The notes: a model not told the origin generated them from the letters alone. Positions 23,447 to 32,155 are shown, numbered from the stretch's first letter. The stretch: DNA of 46,632 nucleotides from Scytonema tolypothrichoides VB-61278 (GCF_000828085.3 NZ_JXCA02000003.1:100524-147155), one strand, 5' to 3'. Numbers and translations are program-made.

Positions 23447-23787
23447 AGACTTCTTGCAAAAATCGAAAAGTTGTGAGATATTAGTCACCTAATTACTTAC
23501 AATATGTCCACAGCGAGTTAAATAAAGTGAAAAAGCCCCCGCACGGGGGTGGCTTGCCTATACAGACAAAGCCTCCCACAGTAAGCTACTCCCTTCCTCC
23601 TGCAAGATTACCTATCTTCTTTTTGATTTTCTTAGCGTCCTATGCGCTAAGGCGCACGCTACGCTAAGGCGTCTTGGCGGTACCCTGCGGGAAGCCGCTG
23701 CGCGTCTACGTTAAACTAGGTATTCTTCTGAGGGGAAGGGAGTAATTAAGCGATTACTTCATGCTGAAGCATTTTTGCAAGAGGTCT
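23447..23787. mobile_element. MITE-like element with terminal inverted repeats
   Basis: The ends AGACTTCTTGCAAAAAT (23447-23463) and, inverted, AGACCTCTTGCAAAAAT (23771-23787) match at 16 of 17 positions. Inside are partly complementary arms (TCCCTTCC near 23590 and GGAAGGGA near 23735; TAATTACTT and AGTAATTAAG) and a GCCCCCGCACGGGGGTGGC hairpin (about 23536-23554). A REP-like cluster lies at 23632-23710. ATT flanks both ends, possibly a 3-base target duplication. It has no gene, so it is probably non-autonomous. It sits 20 bases after accD. Confidence 0.65.
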
Positions 23788-24215
23788 ATTCAAAAGTCAA
23801 AATATCCTGAAATAGCATATTCCTAATTTTGGATTTCCTTAGAGGGTATGTTCTGCATTTTTCTTAAAGAAAGATAAAACCCACATTCCGGATCTGGCAC
23901 TGTCATAATCGGTTTTTTCTGAATTATGGAACTCTTGTATGTCATTTTTTAATACTCACATTTATGTAGATTCTTCGTTCTGTTAAAAGTTCCCTAAAAA
24001 TCTGTAGCTGATACTTGAGGGTGCCAAAGGTGGGATAAAAATATAAAGTGCAATTAAAAAGTTGAATAGCTAAAATGTTCTGTAATAGGTAGCTGCAAAA
24101 GACTTTAGTGAGATAGATCACTTTAGGTGTATTGAAAAATAGGAAAGCACCCTGTTTGCATATGAAATGCAAATAAATTGTGAAGCAGTTAATTATGCTT
24201 CCAACTTGCTGTTAG
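23788..24215. other. AT-rich gene-free region
   Basis: I see no supported gene or clear signal. The minus-strand frame at 23942-24172 has a biased, lysine- and leucine-rich composition and no recognisable motif. Confidence 0.35.
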
Positions 24216-25631
24216 TTAAGTAATCAGTGTTCTATCCGGTGGTGATTGAACATTTTCTGGCAGGCGATTTTTAAGATCGCCCTCTATCAATGTAATTTGA
24301 TGCAGTTTCAGGTTTTTAGCTCCTGTTAAGATTGCCCCTTCCAGTTTGACATGACTTAGGTTTGTCATGTTAAAGTTAGCTCCCATGAGGTTTGCCCCAC
24401 ATAGGTTTGCTTCATAGAGAATTGCCATTTGTAAGTTGCTTCCCATAAGATTTGCTCCACATAGGTCAGTTTCTCTGAGGCTTGCTTCAGAAAAGTTGGC
24501 AAAAAACACTTCTGTGTGTTGTAGTTTGGCTGCATTGAGGTTTGCTTGTTGCAGATTGGCTCCATTAAGGTTTGCTTGTTGCAAATTGGCTCCAATCAAA
24601 CCTGTTCCTTGCAAGTTGGCTTTACCCAACTTTGCTCCTTGCAAATTAGCTAAAAACAGCTTTGCCTCTTGTAAGTTCGCAGCTTTTAAATTAGACCATT
24701 GCAAATTGGCTTTATATAAATTGGCTCTTTGTAGATTAGCTCCACGCAAACTTGCTCCTGTAAGATTTGCGCTACGTAAGTTTGCCCCACAAGCTTGAGC
24801 ACAATTGAGGTTTGCCCCACAGAGGTTAGCATCAGTTAAATTTGTTGATTGTAAGTTGGCTTCATACAGAATTGACCCAGAGAGTTTAGCACCATCCAAA
24901 TTTGCCTCACACAAGTTAGCTCCCTGTAGATTGGCTTCACAGAGGTTAGCTCCTCGTAAGTCTGCTTGTTGCAAGTTGGCTTTATGCAAGTCTGCTCCAC
25001 TCATATCAGCATAGCGCAAATCAATTTTCTGATTTGGTTGATCTTTTTGGGCATCACGTCTGACGATGACACTCAAAGCTGCTTGAATATCTGTAGCAAT
25101 TCTTGCTGTCTGTTGAATTTGCTCATTTTGGGGTTTTCCAGCAGCATTCTCTCGCACAAAAGCTGTGAGAATTTCCATGATTGTCCAGTATTGTTGAGGA
25201 AAATCCTGAGCAATTTTTTCCAAGGCATAAATTGCACCCGTCCGTGTCGCAACACTTTGATGCCCAAGAGTCGTAATTGCAGCCATAAAACGTTCTGTCA
25301 TCAGCCTTTCTTGAGCTATATGAAGATTGTTTATGGCAATCTCATTGCTCTTTTGTGCAGCGATACGTTCTGCGTCAAGCCTTTGGCTTATCGCACTTTC
25401 TTGAAGAGCCTGTGCTCGTTTTGCTGCCACATATGCATGAATCATCACTGCTAATCCTAAGAAAAGGGTAGCAGTCGTTGATAAGGCTTGAGTTCTATTT
25501 TCGCTTTTTTGTTGATTTGATAACTCTTCCATTGTGGAAGATGTAATGAAAAATACTACTGGTGATAATATAAACATTGCTGCTACTACTATCAACCAAT
25601 TTCTGAGTACGTCTGTCTTTTTAGCAGACAT
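24216..25631 (-). CDS. Membrane-anchored pentapeptide-repeat protein
   Basis: I start at the ATG at 25631 (MSAKKTDVLRNWLIV), with GAGGG upstream; a TTG six codons earlier is less likely. Of 471 residues, two hydrophobic segments (NWLIVVAAMFILSPVVFFITS, about 11-31; TTATLFLGLAVMIHAYVAA, about 52-70) anchor it in a membrane. A helical, charged region follows (AERIAAQKSNEIAINNLHIAQERLMTERFMAAITTLG). From about residue 200 to 450 the protein is built of A(D/N)LxX repeats (ADLHKANLQQADLRGANLCE), which fold as a right-handed square helix. The middle part (ALEKIAQDFPQQYWTIMEILTAFVRE) recurs in other cyanobacterial pentapeptide proteins. The function is unknown; the repeats probably form a protein-binding surface on the cytoplasmic side. 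Confidence 0.85.
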   Translation of the reverse strand: MSAKKTDVLRNWLIVVAAMFILSPVVFFITSSTMEELSNQQKSENRTQALSTTATLFLGLAVMIHAYVAAKRAQALQESAISQRLDAERIAAQKSNEIAINNLHIAQERLMTERFMAAITTLGHQSVATRTGAIYALEKIAQDFPQQYWTIMEILTAFVRENAAGKPQNEQIQQTARIATDIQAALSVIVRRDAQKDQPNQKIDLRYADMSGADLHKANLQQADLRGANLCEANLQGANLCEANLDGAKLSGSILYEANLQSTNLTDANLCGANLNCAQACGANLRSANLTGASLRGANLQRANLYKANLQWSNLKAANLQEAKLFLANLQGAKLGKANLQGTGLIGANLQQANLNGANLQQANLNAAKLQHTEVFFANFSEASLRETDLCGANLMGSNLQMAILYEANLCGANLMGANFNMTNLSHVKLEGAILTGAKNLKLHQITLIEGDLKNRLPENVQSPPDRTLIT

Positions 25632-26153
25632 AATGTTTGTGTCCCTCAAAACACAGAAATTTTAGGTAGATTACAGGAAAAAAGGTTATAGCATTTGTTT
25701 GGTAAATTTCAACATCTCACGAGATAATGGTAGATGTAGCAACTTGTTATTAAAAATCAATGGCAGCCTAAAGTGGTTCCATTTTTTACAAAAAGTTGTC
25801 CGATGACTATCCCTGAAATTGGTTTAAAATACTTATTATTAATTTAGTTCGATAAAAAATGCAACCCTCTCAAGAGAGATTTTTTGTATCCTTATTCTCA
25901 TCTATTTTAATGTTTCTCCATACTCCATAAGTAAAGTGAGAATTACAAATCAGATCTTTAAGAATTAAACAGTAATACTTAATACTTTTATCTAAGTATA
26001 AGCTTTGATATTGATGTTTATAATGATAAAGATTGTGTAAAGATAGTAATTGTCTGTCATTTTTAAACTTGACTTTTTTGCCAAAAAAGAAATAAGACAA
26101 AGTATAGAGACGGCTAGAAACTGATTGAGGAGTATTTTATTCAAGTTTAGGAC
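25632..26153. other. AT-rich gene-free region
   Basis: A frame at 25870-26100 on the minus strand (MSYFFFGKKVKFKNDRQLL) has no recognisable motif and a tyrosine/lysine-rich bias from AT-rich DNA. I do not call it. No repeats are visible. Confidence 0.35.
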
Positions 26154-26768
26154 TCACACTTCAAAGAAATCCCGGTTACAAGAACCTTCAAAAGTCATGG
26201 GCGCAAAAACTTTCCCTTCTTTTAGAGCGGCAATCCAACTCACTCGTTGGGTACGCTTTCCTGATTTAAGACTATGAAAGCGCTGCCCAATTTCACAATA
26301 ACCATAAGGATATTCCTCAAGGGTTATCTATACCTGCTTCATCTACATACACAATTTGATGTGACTGTTTATTTTTCAGTCTCTGCTGAAATTCTTGGCG
26401 TTTGATTTCGTCTGTTTGTTGGTAGCCGTAAGTTTTTTTTACGACTGATGCCCATCTTTTGAAGGGCATCACGCTCTGTTTTGCTGTGTCACATTGTCTC
26501 CCCACAACTGAGCCATTTGCCCTTGAGTTTTGTCCCCATACTGTTGAACAAATTTACTAAATCTTTCCCAGTCAACGATTTTATGACCATTACCTTTCTG
26601 GAAATTAACGCTCGCCTGACAGTCGCCTGTTTCTTCTTCTGGTTTCAGCAAAAGGTCTAAGCTGTTCCGGCTAATGTGAAACATCCGACACACATCTATT
26701 TTTCGTTCTCCTCGTTTCACTGCTAAGATCGCTTTTTTACCCAGGTCACAACTGTAGGGTGCTGGCAT
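26154..26768 (-). pseudogene. IS630-family transposase relic, frameshifted and truncated
   Basis: It reads leftwards from an ATG at 26768 (MPAPYSCDLGKKAILAVKRGERKIDVCRMF). The helix-turn-helix and linker (GHKIVDWERFSKFVQQYGDKTQGQMAQLWGDNV) are followed by a frame change near 26480, then KTYGYQQTDEIKRQEFQQRL and the first catalytic region VYVDEAGID. A second frame change near 26320 precedes EEYPYGYCEIGQRFHSLKSGKRTQRVSWIAALKEG and FAPMTFEGSCNRDFFEV, then a stop at 26154-26156. The second half of the DDE domain is missing. Confidence 0.85.
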
Positions 26769-26823
26769 AGATCATTTATGTGCTTTCTTCCCTATAATTA
26801 TATGTCTTAACATGCCTTCGTAG

Positions 26824-27000
26824 TGCTACGATTTTATTGTTTCAACCGCCGCATACACCGGAAGTTAATCCAATTGAACGCTTCTGGGAAGAAATTAAAA
26901 AACCTTTGATTTGGGAATGCTTTGAGACGTTGAATGAGTTGCGAAAAGCTGTCTGGAAACAGCTAGATAAATTCACTCCATTTACCCTATTAATTATTGT
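26824..27000 (+). pseudogene. C-terminal scrap of an IS630-type transposase
   Basis: The plus-strand frame reads LLFQPPHTPEVNPIERFWEE, then IKKPLIWECFETLNELRKAV, then WKQLDKFTPFTLL: the last catalytic glutamate (NPIE) and C-terminal helices of an IS630-family transposase. The match ends after FTLL. The frame runs on, without a stop, into the glutamine-rich gene starting at 27035, making an accidental 177-codon chimeric frame. It is on the opposite strand from the IS630 relic at 26154-26768, so it comes from another element. Confidence 0.75.
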
Positions 27001-27034
27001 ACGTTCTTACAAACTTAGACTAGGAAAAAATCAG

Positions 27035-27370
27035 ATGTTAAATCAACGTCTTTTGGGTGCTCTTTTTGCTGTAACAACTGTTACGACTACTGTTGCGGGT
27101 AATGTTTCTCCATCATATGGAGAAACATATCGTAGAACTCCACTAGAGCAATATCGACAAGAGAAATTTTTTCAGGAACTAGGGCAAAAGGAACAACAGC
27201 GACAGGAACAACAGCGACATCGGCAACGGGTACAACAACAGCTACAGCAACTGGAACTATGGATACAGGAACAACAGCGACAACAGCAATATCCATTCGG
27301 AGAGCAATCTCAACAACAACGACAGCAACCACAACAACAGCAACTACAACAATTGCCGATTCCAAAGTAA
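27035..27370 (+). CDS. Small exported glutamine-rich protein of unknown function
   Basis: I start at the ATG at 27035, preceded by AGGAAA at a good distance, rather than at the transposase-derived ATG at 26837. The 111-aa product has a signal-peptide-like N-terminus (MLNQRLLGALFAVTTVTTTV, about 1-23, possible cut after AGN). A short region follows (SYGETYRRTPLEQYRQEKFF) and then a tail made mainly of Gln, Arg and Glu (QEQQRHRQRVQQQLQQLE, QQQRQQPQQQQLQQLPIPK) that may be a coiled coil or disordered. The CAA/CAG repeats could vary in number by slippage. No family is recognised. The position between transposon pieces makes expression uncertain. Confidence 0.5.
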   Translation: MLNQRLLGALFAVTTVTTTVAGNVSPSYGETYRRTPLEQYRQEKFFQELGQKEQQRQEQQRHRQRVQQQLQQLELWIQEQQRQQQYPFGEQSQQQRQQPQQQQLQQLPIPK

Positions 27371-27377
27371 ATGTAAT

Positions 27378-27573
27378 ACTCAGATCTTGCACCTTGACTT
27401 TAGTACGCCTTGAACTTAAGTTCAAGGCTCATAGCCAAAGTTCGTTAAAACTGATATCTTGCACCATTCTCAACAAGCTCTAAAAAACCAGGTTTCTGAA
27501 CGAAAAATCAAGGGTTCAGTGGTTGTACGATTTGTAAGAAACCCGGTTTTTGATATTGGTGCAAGATCTGAGT
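27378..27573. mobile_element. MITE-like element with terminal inverted repeats
   Basis: The ends ACTCAGATCTTGCACC (27378-27393) and GGTGCAAGATCTGAGT (27558-27573) are perfect inverted repeats. An inner near-copy of the end (TGATATCTTGCACCA, about 27450-27464) pairs with TGATATTGGTGCAAGA. A central hairpin pairs AAAACCAGGTTTCT (about 27484) with AGAAACCCGGTTTTT (about 27537), a motif common in cyanobacterial small mobile repeats. It lies between the glutamine-rich gene and an IS630 relic. No target duplication is clear. Confidence 0.7.
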
Positions 27574-27898
27574 TAAAACGGACTGAAAGACTTACCTACA
27601 ACTTGTTGTTCCAGCGTAAATTTTAACGGTGCACCAGGACGCTCATTATCTTGCAATCGCTCCATTACTACTTTAGATTGCTTGTTGGTATCAACCCAAC
27701 GCCGTCTCCACTGCCGTACCATCTTGATACTAACATTGAGCGTCCGAGCAATTTCGGCATTGTTTTTAGCTTCAGATGCTTTTAGTACAATCCGGGCACG
27801 TTGTGCAATTTGCTGTGGTGACTGGGTCGATTTGCTAATTTTTCAAGGGCTTGCTGGTCTACATCACTCAAGCTAATTTTTAGCGGTTGGCTGGGCAT
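27574..27898 (-). pseudogene. IS630-type transposase N-terminal relic
   Basis: It reads leftwards from an ATG at 27896-27898 (MPSQPLKISLSDVDQQALEKLANR). A frameshift near 27830 precedes TQSPQQIAQRARIVLKASEA, KNNAEIARTLNVSIKMVRQW and ERPGAPLKFTLEQQVVG. These are the N-terminal helix-turn-helix domains of an IS630-family transposase. The match ends at the right end of the MITE-like element (27573), and the DDE domain is absent. Confidence 0.8.
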
Positions 27899-28147
27899 AA
27901 GTTTTTAGCTTATCTCTACATTTATACCCTAACCGAATTTACGCCATGTTGTACTAGTGATCGCCAGCACCCCAACAAGCGAAGAATGTTCAGTCGCAGA
28001 GGATTTGAGAAACAAACCTATTTTTCACAAAAAAGTCTTGCTAGACTTAACAGGATGTGCATAAATTTTACCTTAAGATTCCACAAAAAACGCTTTTTTG
28101 ATAAAATCACCGTAGTATAAACAAAAAAAAGTATCGGTTTAAAAAAT

Positions 28148-28714
28148 ATGGCTTCTATAGTAGCAATTGCTGGCAGTCCATCTCATCCTTCCAGAACCTA
28201 CACCATTCTGGAACACTCTACTAAAATTTTGCAACAAGAGGGCTTTCAAACAGATATTATCTCTGTTCGTGATATCCCTGCTGAAGTTCTGGCTTATGGA
28301 CGTTACGATAGCCCAGATCTAGAACAACCAAAAGCACTGATAGAAAAGGCAGATGGTATTATTATTGCCACTCCAATTTACAAGGCAGCTTACACGGGAG
28401 TTCTCAAAGCGTTTTTAGACTTGTTACCTCAAAGAGCGTTCTCAGGGAAAGTCGTGTTACCTATTGCCACTGGTGGGACTCTCGCTCATTTATTGGCAAT
28501 TGATTATGCCCTCAAACCTGTGTTGTCCGAGTTAAAAGCACGATTCATTTTGGGCGGTGTTTATGCAGTAGATAAACAACTGCAAATACAACAAGATGGC
28601 AGCCTTCAATTTGATGAGGAAATTGACCAAAGATTGAAAGAAGCTCTCAATGAGTTTGCACAATCTGTGAAGAGTTTGCAACCCAATGTCAAAGAATTGG
28701 CTTCCGCAAATTAA
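28148..28714 (+). CDS. ssuE: NADPH-dependent FMN reductase (SsuE-like)
   Basis: The 188-aa protein has a flavodoxin-like fold. GSPSHPSRT (9-17) binds the FMN phosphate, and ADGIIIATPIYKAAYTGVLKAFLDLLPQRAFSGKVVLPIATGG is the family core. It ends with FILGGVYAVDKQLQIQQDGSLQFDEEIDQRL, typical of SsuE, which supplies reduced FMN to alkanesulfonate monooxygenase. No ssuD or sulfonate transporter is nearby, so the exact partner is not shown; a general NAD(P)H:FMN reductase is the safer reading. Confidence 0.87.
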   Translation: MASIVAIAGSPSHPSRTYTILEHSTKILQQEGFQTDIISVRDIPAEVLAYGRYDSPDLEQPKALIEKADGIIIATPIYKAAYTGVLKAFLDLLPQRAFSGKVVLPIATGGTLAHLLAIDYALKPVLSELKARFILGGVYAVDKQLQIQQDGSLQFDEEIDQRLKEALNEFAQSVKSLQPNVKELASAN

Positions 28715-28746
28715 TTGATCACTAGTAGCAGGACCACAATGTATCA

Positions 28747-28889
28747 TGTAGAGACGTAGCCCTCCGGGTTCGCCCTTCGGGTTCGGCAGTTCCTCATGGG
28801 GGAAACCCCCAAGACCGGACTGCCTCACCAGTCGCCTGGCTGTCGGGAAACCCTCCCGCAGCGCTGGACTCACATGCTACGTCTCTACA
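28747..28889. repeat. Inverted-repeat-bounded palindromic element
   Basis: TGTAGAGACGTAGC (28747-28760) and GCTACGTCTCTACA (28876-28889) are perfect inverted repeats. The interior contains CTCCGGGTTCGCCCTTCGGG and GGGGGAAACCCCC, themselves palindromic. GTAGAGACGTAGC-type repeats are widespread in filamentous cyanobacteria and behave as small non-coding repeats. It lies between two convergent genes. Confidence 0.75.
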
Positions 28890-28956
28890 CCCGTGTATTC
28901 CACGCAATCAAGAAGCACTATATTAGCGGAAGTTTTGGCAAAGACTATATCATGTC

Positions 28957-29991
28957 CTAATAATTTTTAGACTTTGGCAGGATGGCATAAAGTTTGCTCA
29001 GCTTCTCTACATCGTGCTCAAACCAATTATAAATCCACTGGCAATAGTGCTGAATTGCTTGTGCGGGGCTAAGACCACCCAAGAGTTCAGCTGTTATTAA
29101 ATGTCCTGCCATGATCCCAGACATGATTGCTTTGAGCACCCCATGACTGGATGCGGGATCAAGAACCATCGCCGCATCTCCAACCATGAAGTAACCAGAA
29201 CCCGCAGGTTGCGAAACAATGCGCCAAGTGACATCAGCCGCCTGCATTTTCTGATGAATCTTAAGTCCGTGAAATTCATCCGGAAGCCAGTCTTTTGGGA
29301 TTTTCTGCTCAACTAACCATAGGCGCGTCCACTGGTAAAGTTGAGGTTGCACTCTAGCAGTCCATGTCCAGCCACCAGAGTCAGCAACTATAGCTGGAGC
29401 ATCATCCCGGACAGGACATTCCCCACAAGCGTAGCCATAGTATACAATTCTACGCGGAGAATGATAGTTGATTTGCAGTTCTAATTGTCGAGCTAACCAA
29501 TGATGACTTCCTGTAGCATCAACGACTTTAGATGCCGTCAAAGTTCCAAGGCTTGTCTCAACACCGACCACTCTATCCCCCTCCACAAGCAAACGCAAAG
29601 CTTGACATGGCTGCAAAACTTCAACACCTAAAGCTTTTGCTTGATTAAGCAAAATAGTATCAAAATCGGCTCTCCAGGCTTGAAATCCCAGCCATGCGCC
29701 GGAATCGTCTTCTCCAAAGGGGACAAAATGCCTCTCGGCTTCCCACTGCACCCAGTTTCCAGTGTGGCGTAGGAAGCCAGCGGCTAAGACTGGCTTGATG
29801 ATACCTAACTGCTTCAAAAGCGGCTCTACACCTGGGTGTAGAGTTTCACCAGGGTGAGAACGTGGAAATTGCTCACGCTCAATGAGGATAACTCGTAAAC
29901 CTCTTTGAGCGGAGGCGATCGCAGCAGCAGATCCCGCAGGTCCACTACCTATAATTAGCACATCAGAATTAGACACGTCTCCAAGCAGCAT
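28957..29991 (-). CDS. LodB-like FAD-dependent oxidoreductase
   Basis: The 344-aa flavoprotein has an N-terminal FAD-binding motif (VLIIGSGPAGSAAAIASAQRG, about 11-31), an acidic partner LIERE, and the later FAD motif GYFMVGDAAMVLDPASSHGVLKAI. It belongs to the group of halogenase/geranylgeranyl-reductase-like monooxygenases. Its start overlaps the end of the LodA-like gene by 23 bases, so the two are probably translationally coupled. In Marinomonas, LodB is the flavoprotein that builds the cysteine tryptophylquinone cofactor of LodA. By position and fold I infer the same maturation role here. Confidence 0.8.
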   Translation of the reverse strand: MLLGDVSNSDVLIIGSGPAGSAAAIASAQRGLRVILIEREQFPRSHPGETLHPGVEPLLKQLGIIKPVLAAGFLRHTGNWVQWEAERHFVPFGEDDSGAWLGFQAWRADFDTILLNQAKALGVEVLQPCQALRLLVEGDRVVGVETSLGTLTASKVVDATGSHHWLARQLELQINYHSPRRIVYYGYACGECPVRDDAPAIVADSGGWTWTARVQPQLYQWTRLWLVEQKIPKDWLPDEFHGLKIHQKMQAADVTWRIVSQPAGSGYFMVGDAAMVLDPASSHGVLKAIMSGIMAGHLITAELLGGLSPAQAIQHYCQWIYNWFEHDVEKLSKLYAILPKSKNY

Positions 29992-32155
29992 TGTTACGTT
30001 TCAACAAAACGTTGAGGGGTGTGACAAAAAGCGTTGCGGTTTCTTGAATCTCAACCAGTTGTTTGCGAAAATCATCTGGATTTGGCGATGAATTTCCAAA
30101 ACGATACAGCTCAAACCGATAGATGATACCAGCTAGTCTAGTTGTTGTTTGAGTTTGTGCCTGTTGCAATTCTGAATCAGTTGGCTGCACTTGACGGAAG
30201 GAAAATACACTCCATTGATCTCTTGCTTCAGGTATGACGCGGTAAACATTTGCCATCGCCAAAACTCTGGCTTGATATTCACGCACATCAACTTTACCAG
30301 TTAGCGACAACGAGAATTTTTTCTGCAAAGAACTATCTACATAATCTGCATGATCATAACCTGCATACTCAATAAAGTTTTTGCCGTTCCTTGTGACTCG
30401 ACGCGGACCAGGGATACCGTCCCAGGGGAAGTTACCAACTTGACCAATTTCTTCATCTGTCAAAGGGCTGACGGTGGGCCATGAGGGATTAGGCGCAAAT
30501 GTCCGTGTCGCATCGGGAGCGACTGCGGGCCAAAATGTACTGAGTGCTGCACACAGTTTGGAATCTTCTGGGAAAGGACTGCCTAACCCATAAGCTGCGA
30601 AATGATCTACTCCGTTGGTGCGATCAAAACTGATATCCCAACCAGGGGCAAACACCCCAGATGCTCCATCTGGAAGATAGGCATTTCGCATTGTTGAAGA
30701 ACCGTCCAACGGCATTTGTCTTACTGAACCACTTAGGGGTAAACAGACAATTGCAGTTACGGTTTTATCTTCTGGACGGAAATTAGCGTTCTTTAACTGA
30801 AGGTTAGGAGCGAGGCGATTGTCAGATAGCGTTTCTGGGGAAATTCGCCAGAGATTTTCTCTAAGTGCGGTAGGTACCGACTGCTCAGTCCATTCCAATA
30901 GCTCTCGCTGATCGCAATTGGGAAAGAAATCTGGTGCTGTTACAAGGGAATAAGCAGGAACACGGCGCGGAATTGCCACTGCTAACTGTGGACAGACTGC
31001 TTCAATCGATCCATCACCTGTGAAGTCAAGGTAGTGAAGGGCATTGTAATTACCTTTCTGGACAACCTCTGTGACATTTGCGAGATTATTGAGATTTTCG
31101 ATTTGACCATTGGAGAATTTGTGACGGGCGTGAACATATTCTGGTGCACGTCTTGCCCCTGTAGTTGCAGGAATCATTAAGCTGGAAGATAGAGTTTCAC
31201 TGTTTGGTGGAACTTTAAAAGTGAGTGGTTTTCCTTGATAAGTCGCAGCTTCAATTAGATTCTTATGAACGATTGGAACTAGAAGTCCTATACCAAATTC
31301 TGGCTTTGTTGTCAATTCAGCAATGCCATCTGAAAAAATGAATGGCGGATTGCTAATGTCTGGTTCACCCCATCCTGCGTTTTTCAACACTAGATGAACC
31401 CGCCGCAGTTTTTCATTGATATGGCGAGCATTAAGTGTCACCTGTAAATCTAAATTGCGAATACATTCTTTGCCGTTGAACAGCTTGTGCAGAGGAACCC
31501 AGAAAAGTCTGCTATCATCTCCAGTTTGAAAGCGCAACGGACCGAAGGTCGTTGAATTCCCTCTACGTTGAACAGCGATATAGGCAGAATAGCGAGCTGG
31601 TAAAACGCGAAAAAGTTGTGAGTCTTCCTTAACGAAGGGTAAAAATCCACGAAGTTTCGTATCATACAGTGCTTGGGCTGTTCCTGCACGCGCCACACCG
31701 GTACGCGAAAAACACAAGTCAGCATGCTTGCGCTGAACAGTTTCAGATGCAGGACGATACTCATTAGCAAATACAACAATCGCTAAAAGTTGTCCCTGTG
31801 CCCGAACTCGCAAATCTTCCAAGGAAGGGGGCTGCACGCCGTAAACATAATTTTCAATAACTTCAATTTCCGCTAGCGTCGGATATTCCCTCAGGTTTTG
31901 ACTGACAACATTGGGTGAAGCAAAAGCATGAAACAGTAAACTCCGAGCCGGATTTCCTGATTCTATTGCCCTTTTTCCTTCAAAAGCAAAATCTTCAAAT
32001 CCTTTAATAGTTCTGTTGATATTTGGCAGTTCCTTTGTTAATTCTTGCTTAAGATTAGCTGCAGTGATATCAACTCCATGAGCGAGAAGTAAGTCGCGCC
32101 AGCCAAGAGGAGCTAGGCGATCGCACACTCTTTTGACATCATCAATTAAGGGCAT
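29969..32155 (-). CDS. LodA-like amine/amino-acid oxidase (cysteine tryptophylquinone type)
   Basis: The 728-aa protein resembles the LodA/GoxA family, which oxidise amino acids such as lysine or glycine and release hydrogen peroxide. Expected features are VFAPGWDISFDRTNG (501-515), a Cys in DSKLCAALSTFWPAVAPDATR (C535) and a Trp in GNFPWDGIPGPRR (W578). These are my candidates for the Cys-Trp crosslink, 43 residues apart. FHAFASPNV and NEYRPASETVQRKHADLCFSRTG near the N-terminus are also family-like. There is no signal peptide. The LodB-like gene follows with an overlap. Substrate cannot be predicted; hydrogen peroxide production would make it toxic to competitors or useful in nitrogen scavenging. 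Confidence 0.75.
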   Translation of the reverse strand: MPLIDDVKRVCDRLAPLGWRDLLLAHGVDITAANLKQELTKELPNINRTIKGFEDFAFEGKRAIESGNPARSLLFHAFASPNVVSQNLREYPTLAEIEVIENYVYGVQPPSLEDLRVRAQGQLLAIVVFANEYRPASETVQRKHADLCFSRTGVARAGTAQALYDTKLRGFLPFVKEDSQLFRVLPARYSAYIAVQRRGNSTTFGPLRFQTGDDSRLFWVPLHKLFNGKECIRNLDLQVTLNARHINEKLRRVHLVLKNAGWGEPDISNPPFIFSDGIAELTTKPEFGIGLLVPIVHKNLIEAATYQGKPLTFKVPPNSETLSSSLMIPATTGARRAPEYVHARHKFSNGQIENLNNLANVTEVVQKGNYNALHYLDFTGDGSIEAVCPQLAVAIPRRVPAYSLVTAPDFFPNCDQRELLEWTEQSVPTALRENLWRISPETLSDNRLAPNLQLKNANFRPEDKTVTAIVCLPLSGSVRQMPLDGSSTMRNAYLPDGASGVFAPGWDISFDRTNGVDHFAAYGLGSPFPEDSKLCAALSTFWPAVAPDATRTFAPNPSWPTVSPLTDEEIGQVGNFPWDGIPGPRRVTRNGKNFIEYAGYDHADYVDSSLQKKFSLSLTGKVDVREYQARVLAMANVYRVIPEARDQWSVFSFRQVQPTDSELQQAQTQTTTRLAGIIYRFELYRFGNSSPNPDDFRKQLVEIQETATLFVTPLNVLLKRNNAAWRRV

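Noticed and set aside
23942-24172. Minus-strand frame of 76 codons
   Set aside because: No motif or coding-like composition; probably chance.
24436-25014. Plus-strand frames rich in LAP/FA repeats
   Set aside because: They are antisense to the pentapeptide repeats and have their periodicity.
25870-26100. Minus-strand frame of 76 codons
   Set aside because: Composition follows AT-rich DNA; no motif, no ribosome site, no recognisable relative.
27087-27425. Minus-strand frame rich in Val (AIVVVAVVVVAVVVVEIA)
   Set aside because: It is the complement of the CAA/CAG-type glutamine repeats of the gene on the other strand.
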